NCBI GenBank assembly: GCA_002839355.1
Contig: PGXW01000004.1
Coordinates: forward strand, 1-64,000
Source of the DNA: Spirochaetae bacterium HGW-Spirochaetae-2
GTDB taxonomy: Bacteria; Spirochaetota; Spirochaetia; Sphaerochaetales; Sphaerochaetaceae
Direction: 5' to 3'
Length of the DNA stretch: 64,000 bases
The first letter of the stretch is position 1. Each line of letters opens with the position of its first letter. The notes beneath the pieces were generated by a model. The model was not told where the DNA came from. It searched no databases and saw only the letters and a list, made by a program, of their open reading frames with translations. The position numbers and the translations under genes were made by a program. Shown here in pieces: positions 7,876 to 17,123 of the stretch.

Positions 7876-10136
7876 GTCGTATCGATACCTATCTGCATGA
7901 ACTGAACGAACCCCAGCGTGAAGCCGTGTTGGAGAATAACCGTCCCCTGTTGGTTCTGGCAGGCGCGGGGTCGGGCAAGACACGCGTCATCACGACCAAG
8001 ATTGCCTATGCCGTGGAAGTCCTTGGACTCCGGCCTTGGGAAATCTTGGCGGTGACCTTCACCAACCGAGCCGCGAAAGAGATGAAGGATCGCGTCACCG
8101 ACATGCTCGAGGGTACCGATGTGTCGGATATGCAGATCAGGACCTTCCACTCGTTCGGGGCCTGGCTGTTGCGCAGGTATGGCAGCAGTATCGGCCTGAG
8201 CAACACCTTCAGCATCTACGACGACGAGGATTCGCTGTCTGTGCTCGCTTCCTGTTATCCCGAGAGCAAGAAGGCGGAACTGTCTCCTGTGGCGAAGGCC
8301 ATTTCGCTGGCAAAGGATATGGGATTGGACCCCGAAAGTCCCGAATTGGCCGATTTTAGACGCGACCATGTGTTCCGCAAGCAATTCGCCGATTATGAGA
8401 AGAAGTTGCGGCAAGTGGGGAATGTGGACTTCGCCGACCTCATCGGCCGGTCCATCGAATTGATCGAATCGGACAAGCAGGTCGCCGCCATGGTGCACCG
8501 AAGGTTCAAGATGGTGCTGGTCGACGAATACCAGGACTCGAACATGTCGCAATTCAAGTTGCTCAAGTCGCTGGTCGGACCGCACACGTTCGTATGCGTC
8601 GTCGGTGACGATGACCAGAGCATCTACCGTTTCCGTGGGGCCGAAGTCGAGAATATCCTCTCGTTCCCCGATGTCTATCCCAATACGCGGGTAGTGAAGC
8701 TCGAACAGAACTACCGCTCCACGAAGAATATCCTGGCACTTGCCAGCAAGGTCATCTCCCGCAATACCGGAAGGCATCCGAAGACATTGTGGACCGACAA
8801 GGACGGAGGCGAGCCGTGCAAGCTCATCCATGTCTCGGATGAACGGGCCGAAGCACTGCGTGTGGCAATGGAATTGCGCAGGAATGGCAACTATGACAAT
8901 GCGGCGGTCCTGTACCGCACCAATGCCCAGTCTGTGGCTTTCGAAACGCTCTTCACCCAGTCGGGAATTCCCTACAAGGTGATCGGAGCGCTGCGATTCT
9001 ATGACCGGGAGGAGATAAAGGATTCCCTTGCGCTTCTCTATATCCTCATGAATCGCAACGACGAGGTTAATTTCAAGCGGATGGTGAACAAACCCACGCG
9101 GGGTCTCGGGGGTGTGTCCATCGACAAGGTCCTCGATGTGGCCTTCAGCCGAAGATGCGATCCGATTGCCGCGTTGCACACATCGGTCGATGAAGGCATC
9201 CTCACCGGAAAAGCCGCCACCGGAGCGGCCAAGTTCGCCTCATTGTTCGATGAAGCCGAACTGAGGATGCAGGAAAGCAACTCCGAAGCCTTGCGGTACC
9301 TGCTGGAGGAATCGGGCTTGGTGGACCATTACAAGGAACAGGATACCCGCAACAAGACCGATAAGACGGACAACCTCGGAACCTTGGTGTCCACCGTCGG
9401 GGAGTATCCTGCGGGCAAGGAAGGCTTGGGGTTGTTCCTCGAGTCGTTGATGCTCGATCCGACCATGATCGGCCACAAGGATCCGTCGGACAAGGCAGGG
9501 GTCTCCCTCATAACCATGCACAATACGAAGGGGTTGGAATTCGATAGGGTGTTCATTACAGGTCTGGAAGAGGGGGTGTTCCCCGGCAGATCGAGCGAAA
9601 GCGATGCCGATATCGAGGAAGAGCGCCGCATCTTCTATGTGGCGATCACACGGGCCCGCAAGGAGGTGTTCCTCCTTGCCTGCAGCCGTAGGACCATGTG
9701 GGGCAAGACCGCCTACCAGACTCCATCGCGATTCCTCCAGGAGATTCCCCGGGATCTGGTGGAGACCGAGGGAGCCAAACGGGAGTCCTCGGTATTCTCC
9801 GCCGGTTATGGAGGATTCGGGGCATTGGAGGCCAAACGCATGCGTGGTGACGCCTATAGTACCGCAGTTCGCAAGGGGACCGGTCGCAATGCGAATATCA
9901 TCCTTTCTCCGGTGAAGGATTTCACCTCCAACGGTGGACAATCGAGCTCCTCCGGGGATGCCGGCGGGGCGTTTTCCTTGGGTGACAGGGTGTATCACGA
10001 TGCATTCGGAGAGGGCGAGGTCCAGGGTATCAAGACAATCCGGGGTAAAGAGATGGTGGATGTTCGGTTCGCGACCGGCAAGATATCCACGTTCTTTTCC
10101 GACAGGGCTCCGCTTGAGAAATTGGCCCGTGACTGA
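7872..10136 (+). CDS. pcrA: UvrD/PcrA-family DNA helicase
   Basis: This is a superfamily 1A 3'-5' DNA helicase for repair and replication-fork maintenance, 754 residues. It has Walker A AGAGSGKT (residues 30-37), VDEYQDSN (motif II), GDDDQSIYRFRGA (motif III), LEQNYRST (motif IV), a TMHNTKGLEFD motif V and VAITRARK (motif VI). The C-terminal SH3/Tudor-like segment (GDRVYHDAFGEGEV...) is typical of PcrA, where it contacts RNA polymerase. It starts with GTG, overlapping the rimO stop. Confidence 0.93.
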   Translation: MSRIDTYLHELNEPQREAVLENNRPLLVLAGAGSGKTRVITTKIAYAVEVLGLRPWEILAVTFTNRAAKEMKDRVTDMLEGTDVSDMQIRTFHSFGAWLLRRYGSSIGLSNTFSIYDDEDSLSVLASCYPESKKAELSPVAKAISLAKDMGLDPESPELADFRRDHVFRKQFADYEKKLRQVGNVDFADLIGRSIELIESDKQVAAMVHRRFKMVLVDEYQDSNMSQFKLLKSLVGPHTFVCVVGDDDQSIYRFRGAEVENILSFPDVYPNTRVVKLEQNYRSTKNILALASKVISRNTGRHPKTLWTDKDGGEPCKLIHVSDERAEALRVAMELRRNGNYDNAAVLYRTNAQSVAFETLFTQSGIPYKVIGALRFYDREEIKDSLALLYILMNRNDEVNFKRMVNKPTRGLGGVSIDKVLDVAFSRRCDPIAALHTSVDEGILTGKAATGAAKFASLFDEAELRMQESNSEALRYLLEESGLVDHYKEQDTRNKTDKTDNLGTLVSTVGEYPAGKEGLGLFLESLMLDPTMIGHKDPSDKAGVSLITMHNTKGLEFDRVFITGLEEGVFPGRSSESDADIEEERRIFYVAITRARKEVFLLACSRRTMWGKTAYQTPSRFLQEIPRDLVETEGAKRESSVFSAGYGGFGALEAKRMRGDAYSTAVRKGTGRNANIILSPVKDFTSNGGQSSSSGDAGGAFSLGDRVYHDAFGEGEVQGIKTIRGKEMVDVRFATGKISTFFSDRAPLEKLARD

Positions 10137-10137
10137 T

Positions 10138-10983
10138 ATGATGCATTTCATGGGTAGACAAAACGACCTTCCTCCCTATACTATGCCTCTTGTCGTTCGT
10201 GCGCGTGAGTACCACTTGTATGATCGCGAAGGTAAACGATACATCGATTTTTTTCAGAACCATGGTAGGGCTATTCTGGGTCATAGGCCCGATGGCATAT
10301 TACGTGCAATGAAAAGTACCGCTTCGCGTGGACTTCTTGCCGAATATCCCTCGGTTTATCCCGGGAGGCTCGAAAAGATAGTGGAACAGTTGCTGCCCGG
10401 TTACCGCGTCGTCCGTCTGTATGACAGTCGACGGTATGCGGTGGAGGCTTTGCGACAGGTGTTCGGTCCGGATGATGCTCCACTCGTCATCGCCGATCCT
10501 GCGCTTGCCGATATCGCCACCGGTCGAACCGTAGCCTTCTGGCGCCCCTTTCTTGCAGATGTTGAGGTCAATGCCGAGGTCCTCATCCCAATCCTTCCTT
10601 TCCCAGGGAATTTTATCTGCGAGATGGTTTGTGCCAAGGATCCGACGGTTGCCGATCAGCTTCCTCCCTCGGACGCCATTTCTCCGCTGGTCATTGATCT
10701 GATGGTCAAGACAATTGGAGACTTGTTGTCGATGGAAGAGAAGCAACGGAAGCGATTTTTCCGAAAGACGTATCTGCATGTACTCATGCGGCGGACATGC
10801 GGTCCCTACTGCGTGACGTCCTTGGATGATGCGGCATACCGGAAGTTCCATACCGCCTCACTCGATGCGGGTGTGCTTCTTCCGCCGACGCAGGACGCGC
10901 CGATCATCATTCCTCCGGTGTTCACCGAGGGGGAGGTTGCCCGGTTTCTGCCGATTGCAGAGGAGTTTCTTGGGAAAAGGTGA
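10138..10983 (+). CDS. Shortened class III aminotransferase-like protein
   Basis: The N-terminal about 90 residues look like the start of a fold-type I, class III PLP aminotransferase: YHLYDREGKRYIDFFQNHGRA then ILGH, followed by an alternating helix region. The protein has only 281 residues against about 430 in the family. The usual central block with the cofactor-binding Asp and Schiff-base Lys is not recognisable, so it may lack aminotransferase activity. It starts 1 nt after the pcrA stop (ATG 10138; ATG 10141 or 10150 also possible) with no obvious Shine-Dalgarno, so coupling to pcrA is likely. Function unknown. Confidence 0.7.
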   Translation: MMHFMGRQNDLPPYTMPLVVRAREYHLYDREGKRYIDFFQNHGRAILGHRPDGILRAMKSTASRGLLAEYPSVYPGRLEKIVEQLLPGYRVVRLYDSRRYAVEALRQVFGPDDAPLVIADPALADIATGRTVAFWRPFLADVEVNAEVLIPILPFPGNFICEMVCAKDPTVADQLPPSDAISPLVIDLMVKTIGDLLSMEEKQRKRFFRKTYLHVLMRRTCGPYCVTSLDDAAYRKFHTASLDAGVLLPPTQDAPIIIPPVFTEGEVARFLPIAEEFLGKR

Positions 10984-10998
10984 ATCTATCGCCATGTA

Positions 10999-11027
10999 TT
11001 GACATACATTGGGAAAATGTGTAACTA
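10999..11027 (+). promoter_or_regulatory. Promoter of rplM-rpsI-recX
   Basis: TTGACA (10999-11004), 17 bp, TAACTA (11022-11027). It is followed by a leader of about 60 nt containing a hairpin. Confidence 0.7.
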
Positions 11028-11055
11028 TACACCGCTGATTGCGGAATAATACGCG

Positions 11056-11074
11056 AGAGAGGTATGTCCTCTCT
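11056..11074 (+). promoter_or_regulatory. Hairpin in rplM leader, possible autoregulatory site
   Basis: AGAGAGG-TATGT-CCTCTCT forms a perfect 7-bp stem with a 5-nt loop in the 5' leader, 20 nt before the rplM start. It has no following T run, so it is not a terminator. Leaders of rplM operons in several bacteria carry structures bound by L13; that comparison is inference here. Confidence 0.45.
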
Positions 11075-11093
11075 TGAACATAGGGTTATGTAG

Positions 11094-11522
11094 ATGAAGA
11101 CTATTTTTGTAAAACCGGCAACGATCGTAAAGAAATGGTATCTGATCGATGCTGAAGGAAAGGAATTGGGTCGTGTGGCAGTTGCTGCCGCGCGTATTCT
11201 TCGTGGCAAGAACAAGCCTGAGTATGTCCCTCACCAGGACATGGGCGACTTCGTTATCGTCATCAATGCTGCGAAGGCCGCGTTGACCGGCAACAAGTAC
11301 GAAGACAAGATGTATTACCGCCACTCCAATTACCCGGGTGGTTTGACTACAGAGTCGTATGCAGACATGGTAGTCCGCAAGCCGACCTTCCCGATGGAGC
11401 ACGCTGTGAAAGGAATGCTTCCCAAGGGTGCATTGGGGAACAAGTTGTTCACCAACATGAAAGTGTATGCGGGCGATGTCCATCCGCATGCGGCACAGCA
11501 ACCCATCCAGGTGGAAATCTAA
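11094..11522 (+). CDS. rplM: 50S ribosomal protein L13
   Basis: At 142 residues this is the normal length for L13, an early-assembly 23S rRNA-binding protein. Hallmark segments are WYLIDAEGKELGR near the N-terminus, the YRHSNYPGG loop and the MLPKGALG motif followed by LKVYAG-like text. It heads the usual rplM-rpsI pair, with 15 nt to rpsI. Its leader carries a strong promoter and a hairpin. Confidence 0.97.
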   Translation: MKTIFVKPATIVKKWYLIDAEGKELGRVAVAAARILRGKNKPEYVPHQDMGDFVIVINAAKAALTGNKYEDKMYYRHSNYPGGLTTESYADMVVRKPTFPMEHAVKGMLPKGALGNKLFTNMKVYAGDVHPHAAQQPIQVEI

Positions 11523-11537
11523 GGCAGGAGCAGGAAA

Positions 11538-11954
11538 GTGGCAACTAAGAAAAGCGAGAAACAGAATGTGAATCTTGGACTCGGTACCGGTCGTCGCAAG
11601 ACAGCCGTTGCCCGTGTATATCTTCGCGATGGCGAAGGCAAAATAACCATCAACGGCCGCAATGTGGACGAGTACTTCGGTAATCCCCTGTACGTCTACA
11701 TGGTCAAGCAGCCACTTGATGTGACCGACAACATGAACAAGTTCGACTTGGTGATCAACGTCAACGGCGGTGGTCCCACAGGTCAAGCCGGTGCTTGCCG
11801 TCATGGTATCGCACGTGCATTGGTCGCACACGACGAAGCCAATCGTCCGGTGCTCCATGCAAACGGGTTCATGACTCGAGACTCGCGCATGGTCGAACGC
11901 AAGAAGTTCGGTCAGCCCGGAGCACGCCGCAAGTTCCAGTTCTCCAAGCGTTAA
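11538..11954 (+). CDS. rpsI: 30S ribosomal protein S9
   Basis: This protein has 138 residues and contacts tRNA in the P site through its basic tail. The family signatures [12 protein letters not shown] near the N-terminus, [10 protein letters not shown] in the middle and the conserved C-terminal [10 protein letters not shown] are all present. The start codon is GTG 11538 behind GGAGCAGGAAA. It is co-transcribed with rplM and followed 15 nt later by recX. Confidence 0.97.
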   Translation: MATKKSEKQNVNLGLGTGRRKTAVARVYLRDGEGKITINGRNVDEYFGNPLYVYMVKQPLDVTDNMNKFDLVINVNGGGPTGQAGACRHGIARALVAHDEANRPVLHANGFMTRDSRMVERKKFGQPGARRKFQFSKR

Positions 11955-11969
11955 GCGCGGGGAGGTTGG

Positions 11970-12488
11970 ATGGCGTACGCCACCATACGGAGAGGAGCTT
12001 CTCAGGAGCTTACCGAGGCGGAATTCAACACATTGCGCCAGCACCTGGTTGGCATGCGTTGCCGCCAAAAAGCCATGGATCTGCTGGCAATGCGGGAGCA
12101 TGGGCGCAAGGAACTCGAGTTGAAATTGCGTCGTAAGGAGTTCCCTTCCGACACCATCGCCGAGCAACTTGATCGGCTTGAAGAGGAAAACCTGCTCAGC
12201 GACCAACGGTTTGCCTTTCAGTTCATAGTCTCCAGGCAACGGAAGAATCCAGAGGGACGGCACGTGCTGGTCCTGCGGCTCATGCAGCGTGGAATCGACC
12301 GTACTGTTGCCGAATCGGCGGCTGGGCAGTGGTTTTCGGACGAAGAGGCGGCACACGATGCCCTCTGCCGTGCAGCGGCAAGAAGTCTTCGCAAGAAGCA
12401 GGTCGACCATACCCATCTGCGGGCCGAGCTGTACAAGAAGGGTTTCACGGCAGCCGAAATCTCAAACTTCATGGATGAATTGGACTAA
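11970..12488 (+). CDS. recX: RecX-family regulatory protein
   Basis: This 172-residue, helix-rich protein has the RecX repeats: 'RCRQKAMDLLAMREHGRKELELKLRRK' spans one, followed by LLSDQRFAFQFI and RGID...AE text. RecX modulates RecA filament formation. The usual neighbour recA is absent; here recX is the third gene of the rplM-rpsI operon (GGGGAGG before ATG 11970), an unusual placement that would tie its dose to growth rate. A terminator follows within 10 nt. Confidence 0.82.
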   Translation: MAYATIRRGASQELTEAEFNTLRQHLVGMRCRQKAMDLLAMREHGRKELELKLRRKEFPSDTIAEQLDRLEEENLLSDQRFAFQFIVSRQRKNPEGRHVLVLRLMQRGIDRTVAESAAGQWFSDEEAAHDALCRAAARSLRKKQVDHTHLRAELYKKGFTAAEISNFMDELD

Positions 12489-12496
12489 TGAAAAAG

Positions 12497-12520
12497 GCTA
12501 CCCACCGAAGCGGGTAGCCG
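12497..12520 (-). terminator. Terminator between recX and eno (shared)
   Basis: GGCTACCC-8 nt-GGGTAGCC is a perfect 8-bp stem. Read on the minus strand it is followed by TTTTTC, so it ends eno transcripts. It may also end the recX operon in the other direction, where the T run is poor. Confidence 0.8.
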
Positions 12521-12556
12521 GAATCCAAAACAATAAATCCTATGATCTCAGGATAC

Positions 12557-13867
<1,311 letters not shown>

Positions 13868-13887
13868 CTATGTAACGTTATGTACAA

Positions 13888-13916
13888 AATATCGTTGTTT
13901 TCGTATCGATTGTCAA
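13888..13916 (-). promoter_or_regulatory. Enolase promoter
   Basis: On the minus strand TTGACA (13916-13911), 17 bp, GATATT (13893-13888). The 5' leader contains the 8-bp palindrome TAACGTTA at 13872-13879 and GGAG upstream of the ATG. Confidence 0.6.
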
Positions 13917-13945
13917 GGCGACTGGACTATCGGCGAACAAGTCCC

Positions 13946-13974
13946 TTTTCAAATGGGTATGGGGCATGTACACT
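13946..13974 (+). promoter_or_regulatory. Candidate promoter giving a leaderless mRNA
   Basis: TTTTCA (13946-13951), 17 bp, TACACT (13969-13974), then exactly 6 nt and ATG 13981. The transcript would begin at or next to the start codon. Confidence 0.45.
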
Positions 13975-13980
13975 GTGGGT

Positions 13981-14952
13981 ATGGATAGCCACGAAGAACC
14001 GACAGGATATACATTGCCGCCACTCTCCGATGAATTTCTCTTCCAAGTGATCTTCTGCATGGAGGACCAAGCCAACGAGTATTGTGTCGATTTGAAAGAT
14101 GGTGTCATCACCGAATCGGCGTTCGTGGTCGACCGGCGCGAGATCGATCCCCCTCGGTTCCTCGATTTACCGCCCTGGTACCCCTCCGATGGGTTTCGGA
14201 CCATGGAGAAGTTTGTGTCGACGTTGCGCAATCCGATCTACCGGGAACGGTTGCGTCAGGTGCTCCAGTCGGGCAAAGGGGTCTTCAGGCAATTCAAGGA
14301 TGTCCTGCATGAGCAATCCTCGCTGGAACGACTGTGGTACTACTATAAGGATAGGGAAATCAGGCGCAGGATCTTCTATTGGTATGAACGGCATGACGAG
14401 GCTTTCAGACTTGCCCGGCTGGGTGAGGAGGCTCCAGAGGACGGCCCCGGAGAGCTGATCCGTGAGGATTTCGCCATAACAACCGATGCAAGACCCTATC
14501 TCGAGGAAATTGCGGCGGCAGGAGCTAGGATCGTAGAGCGCCTGCATGTCTCTGGCCAACGGACCGACTTGCATATCGCAGTCCAGGTACGCGAGGCATG
14601 GAAGGAACATGTCGATGACAAGCACGTCGTCGCACTGTCCTTGAGCGGTCAGTTCGTCGCGTTCATCCGGTATCGGGTGTATGCGGAAGAGGGGGTGGCG
14701 GTCATACGCTGCTATGCGGTGGAAGATGAGTTCCAGGGATTGGGCGTCTTCCATTACCTGTTCGACAGCCTGTGTGCGATTCTCAACAATCAAGGGATTC
14801 GGGAAGTCGTGGTGAGACTAGCTGGTGAATCGATTAAAATCGAGCATATGTTCGAATCGGTCAATCCGGTGAACCTTACCAGGACCATTTCGATTTCGAT
14901 TCCCCACTGGTGCGATGATATTTCCAATATTGAACAATCTTCATTTGTATAA
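13981..14952 (+). CDS. UPF0158 domain fused to GNAT acetyltransferase domain
   Basis: The protein has 323 residues. The N-terminal half (to about residue 140) matches the UPF0158 pattern: a Tyr/Pro-rich segment, FRTMEKFV, then GKGVFRQFKDVL and an aromatic helix (LWYYYKDREIRRRI). The C-terminal about 130 residues look like a GNAT N-acetyltransferase, with strands VVALSLSGQFVAFIRY, the acetyl-CoA-type motif DEFQGLGVFHYLF, and a final strand pair. Fusion of the two is unusual; the substrate is unknown. ATG 13981 is preferred because the -10 lies 6 nt upstream; an in-frame ATG at 13966 would sit inside the promoter. Confidence 0.72.
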   Translation: MDSHEEPTGYTLPPLSDEFLFQVIFCMEDQANEYCVDLKDGVITESAFVVDRREIDPPRFLDLPPWYPSDGFRTMEKFVSTLRNPIYRERLRQVLQSGKGVFRQFKDVLHEQSSLERLWYYYKDREIRRRIFYWYERHDEAFRLARLGEEAPEDGPGELIREDFAITTDARPYLEEIAAAGARIVERLHVSGQRTDLHIAVQVREAWKEHVDDKHVVALSLSGQFVAFIRYRVYAEEGVAVIRCYAVEDEFQGLGVFHYLFDSLCAILNNQGIREVVVRLAGESIKIEHMFESVNPVNLTRTISISIPHWCDDISNIEQSSFV

Positions 14953-15111
14953 TTATTCAAAATTTGCAGGATTACCCACATGATTTCCACACAAAAGAGG
15001 CATTGAGATTGCCAATTTTTTGTGGATAGCGTAGGATTTTTCTTGAAAAATGTGAATTGCATGGATTTTATATAGAACGCATGTAACTATTCAATCGAAT
15101 ATGAATTTAAC

Positions 15112-15140
15112 TTGACAGGTATATGGGGCGTTGTTATAAT
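15112..15140 (+). promoter_or_regulatory. Perfect-consensus sigma-70 promoter of porin gene
   Basis: TTGACA (15112-15117), exactly 17 bp, TATAAT (15135-15140). Both hexamers match consensus, predicting very high expression of the next gene. Confidence 0.88.
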
Positions 15141-15174
15141 CCGTCTTGTATAACGAGAAAAGGGTGGAGGAAGT

Positions 15175-16503
15175 ATGAAGAAAATTTCTGCAGTACTTTT
15201 GGTTCTAGTACTCGTGGGCAGTGTGGCTTTCGCCGGCTTCACGGGGTATGCACGGACTGGTATCGGTTATGACTTTGACACCAGCGATTATGGGTTTCTC
15301 AGAAAGACCACATCGGCATCTATCGATGTGACTTTGAATGAGTTTATCGGCGAAGCTAAGACTGAAGGTGATATCTATGTGGATATCAAAGCAACGTTGA
15401 AGTTTACCTTCGACAATGCCGACGCTTCTGGTATTGATAATGATACCACCACTCCTGGAACACAGGATGACCCCACTTTGATTGACATTGATTTGACATT
15501 CAATCATGCGAAGATTGTTGGTGATGGTTGGTATGTCGGTATCCTCAATGCAGTACGTCCCGCCAACTTCGCTACTTCTGCAATTGATACCAGTGATTAC
15601 ACTCCTGCTGATAATGACCTCGGGTTTGGGTATGACGATGTTTCGTACGCTGCCGACATTGCTGCCCGCTATCATGGTGTCGATCGGAATGCTGGTTTGG
15701 AAGTTGGTTACCAGGGGTATGTTCTCGGACTTGGTTTGAATGGAAACGCCGATGCTGAAACTTACAACATGTACGGTACCGTGACCACTCCTGCGTATGA
15801 ACTTGGTGATGGCCTGACTGCACAATTCGGTGTTTCGGGAAAGTTGACAAAGACAACACTTGTTGACGACAAGGCTGCAGCTGGATCGGTTAAGGTTGCT
15901 TATGCATCGGATGATCTTTCTGTGAGTGTTGCTTCTGACGTGGTATACAACAATGATCTGATGGCTGATGTTGCTTTCAAAGCTGCTTATGACATCGTGA
16001 CATTGGATGCTTACTATGCGACTGACGAAGTGTATGTCAATACCGATGATGCAGTTGCAGATCCTACAGGCAAGAAAAATCTTCTTTCCGCAAAGGTCGC
16101 TGTTGACTTGGATCCGATGACTGTTACAGTCACCGCGAAAGATATTGTCGATACGAAGGATCTCAGCGCTTCTGTCAAATATCAGGTGAGCGATGAACTT
16201 GCTGTGACTGCACGTGGTGGTTATAACGTTGGTTCCGAGGTTATCAAAGGTGGAGCAGACGTTGAGTACAAGACTGCTGACTACACAGCCAAAGCCGGTG
16301 GAACATACTACACCAAAGGCGCCACTGCCTACACCAAGGCCCGTATTCAGTTGAATGCCTCTGTTGAATCTACAACCATCATTCCTGGTGCTACACTGAA
16401 ACTGGCTTACGCTGGTGATGACCTGACCGATGCGAAGGCAGCTTCTAGCTATGACAATGGCGACAAGGGTAAAGTCTACGCTGAAATCAAGATCGCTTTC
16501 TAA
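15175..16503 (+). CDS. Major porin-like outer-membrane protein
   Basis: The 442-residue precursor has a signal peptide (MKKISAVLLVLVLVG..., cleavage after VAFA). The mature part is almost entirely short amphipathic strands rich in Thr, Asp, Tyr, Ala and Val, and it ends with strand-like KVYAEIKIAF, whose last residue is Phe as in many barrel proteins. Codon use is simpler than in neighbours (many Gct/Gat/Act). With a perfect promoter, GGTGGAGG Shine-Dalgarno and strong terminator this is probably an abundant surface protein. I do not recognise a named porin family. Confidence 0.75.
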   Translation: MKKISAVLLVLVLVGSVAFAGFTGYARTGIGYDFDTSDYGFLRKTTSASIDVTLNEFIGEAKTEGDIYVDIKATLKFTFDNADASGIDNDTTTPGTQDDPTLIDIDLTFNHAKIVGDGWYVGILNAVRPANFATSAIDTSDYTPADNDLGFGYDDVSYAADIAARYHGVDRNAGLEVGYQGYVLGLGLNGNADAETYNMYGTVTTPAYELGDGLTAQFGVSGKLTKTTLVDDKAAAGSVKVAYASDDLSVSVASDVVYNNDLMADVAFKAAYDIVTLDAYYATDEVYVNTDDAVADPTGKKNLLSAKVAVDLDPMTVTVTAKDIVDTKDLSASVKYQVSDELAVTARGGYNVGSEVIKGGADVEYKTADYTAKAGGTYYTKGATAYTKARIQLNASVESTTIIPGATLKLAYAGDDLTDAKAASSYDNGDKGKVYAEIKIAF

Positions 16504-16531
16504 TCAAACCACTCCAAATGGTTTACATAAA

Positions 16532-16556
16532 GGCCGCCCATTCGGGCGGTCTTTTA
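16532..16556 (+). terminator. Rho-independent terminator of porin gene
   Basis: GGCCGCCC-ATTC-GGGCGGTC is an 8-bp GC-rich stem with a 4-nt loop followed by TTTT. Confidence 0.9.
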
Positions 16557-16560
16557 ACGT

Positions 16561-16689
16561 TTGTGGAACATCTATGATCTATTGTTGGTCGTTTGCCATT
16601 GTTATCGATTGGAGAATGATATTGTTAGAATAATATCAGCCAGACAAGCAACCAAGAAAGAGATGATGTACGATCGTAGAGGTAACGGT
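16561..16689 (+). pseudogene. BrnT-type toxin, 3' remnant
   Basis: From 16567 the frame reads NIYDLLLVVCHCYR, then DIVRIISARQATKKE, the conserved C-terminal half of BrnT ribonuclease toxins (RIISARxAxKKE). The N-terminal half, with the catalytic residues, is gone: the frame begins 5 nt after the porin terminator. No stop separates it from the next ATG in the same frame, which suggests further small damage at its end. It should be inactive. Confidence 0.7.
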
Positions 16690-17008
16690 ATGAGAGATGA
16701 ATATGATTGCCAAACGAAGCGAGGGGAAAGGGACCACGAAGTGGGTCACTCTCCTGAGCGAGTGCAGGCAACGTAAGGCAGCATACCTTGCCTCTTGAGG
16801 TATTGATGCCTTTCCTTTCAGTTCAGCACGGGAGAATCCATATATCCCAAAACTCAAGAAACAGATAACCATTCGCCTTGATGTGCAAACCGTCGAGTAT
16901 TTCAAGTTGATGGCTGAAGAGACCGGTATAACCTATCAGAATTTGATCAACCAGTACCTTGCCGAGTGTGCGAAAAAGCGAAAGTCCTATTCGTATATCT
17001 TCGAATAG
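16690..17008 (+). pseudogene. BrnA/CopG-type antitoxin interrupted by a repeat element
   Basis: ATG 16690 begins MRDEYD, the usual start of these antitoxins, then enters foreign DNA at 16709 and meets a stop at 16774. From 16817 the expected text resumes: FSSARENPYIPKLKKQ, ITIRLDVQTVEYFKLMAEE, GITYQNLINQYL, ending in TAG 17006-17008. This is a ribbon-helix-helix antitoxin paired with BrnT. Removing about 109 bp rejoins GAT with TTC AGT to give a continuous MRDEYDFSSAREN frame, so insertion of the repeat is the direct cause of inactivation. Confidence 0.8.
16709..16816 (+). repeat. Dispersed hairpin repeat, copy A (inside brnA)
   Basis: It starts GCCAAACGAAGCGAG and contains the family core GAGCGAGTGCAGGCAACG. 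Two hairpins are visible: GACCAC-GAA-GTGGGTC (one bulge) and a second in GGCAGCATACC...GGTATTGATGCC. The flanks (GATT on the left, TTCAG on the right) rebuild the antitoxin codons, allowing a duplication of about 1 nt. No transposase is encoded. Other copies are at 32865, 54238 and 54996. Confidence 0.75.
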
Positions 17009-17058
17009 AGTACTTTGGAAGTGTTAAGCCAACTTCTTCGACATTAATGCAATTAAAC

Positions 17059-17097
17059 TTGCATGTTTAGACAAAGGATACTATAATATCCCTAAAC
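17059..17097 (+). promoter_or_regulatory. hipBA promoter and operator
   Basis: TTGCAT (17059-17064), 17 bp, TATAAT (17082-17087). The inverted repeat GGATA-CTATAA-TATCC (17076-17091) overlies the -10, and an outer pair GTTTAG (17065-17070) / CTAAAC (17092-17097) brackets it. GGATA/TATCC half-sites are also used by the E. coli HipB operator, there in the opposite order. Confidence 0.7.
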
Positions 17098-17123
17098 AGG
17101 AAAAAAAGCCAACAAGGGATACT

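Noticed and set aside
7548-9179. 543-codon minus-strand frame opposite rimO and pcrA
   Set aside because: It runs across two clear genes and their junction; the composition is that of a reverse-complement shadow.
11025-12416. 463-codon minus-strand frame opposite rplM-rpsI-recX
   Set aside because: Ribosomal protein genes on the plus strand explain the region fully.
16561-16776. A 71-residue fusion protein reading from brnT into the repeat
   Set aside because: The frame joins a toxin fragment, the antitoxin start and repeat sequence; it is a by-product of decay.
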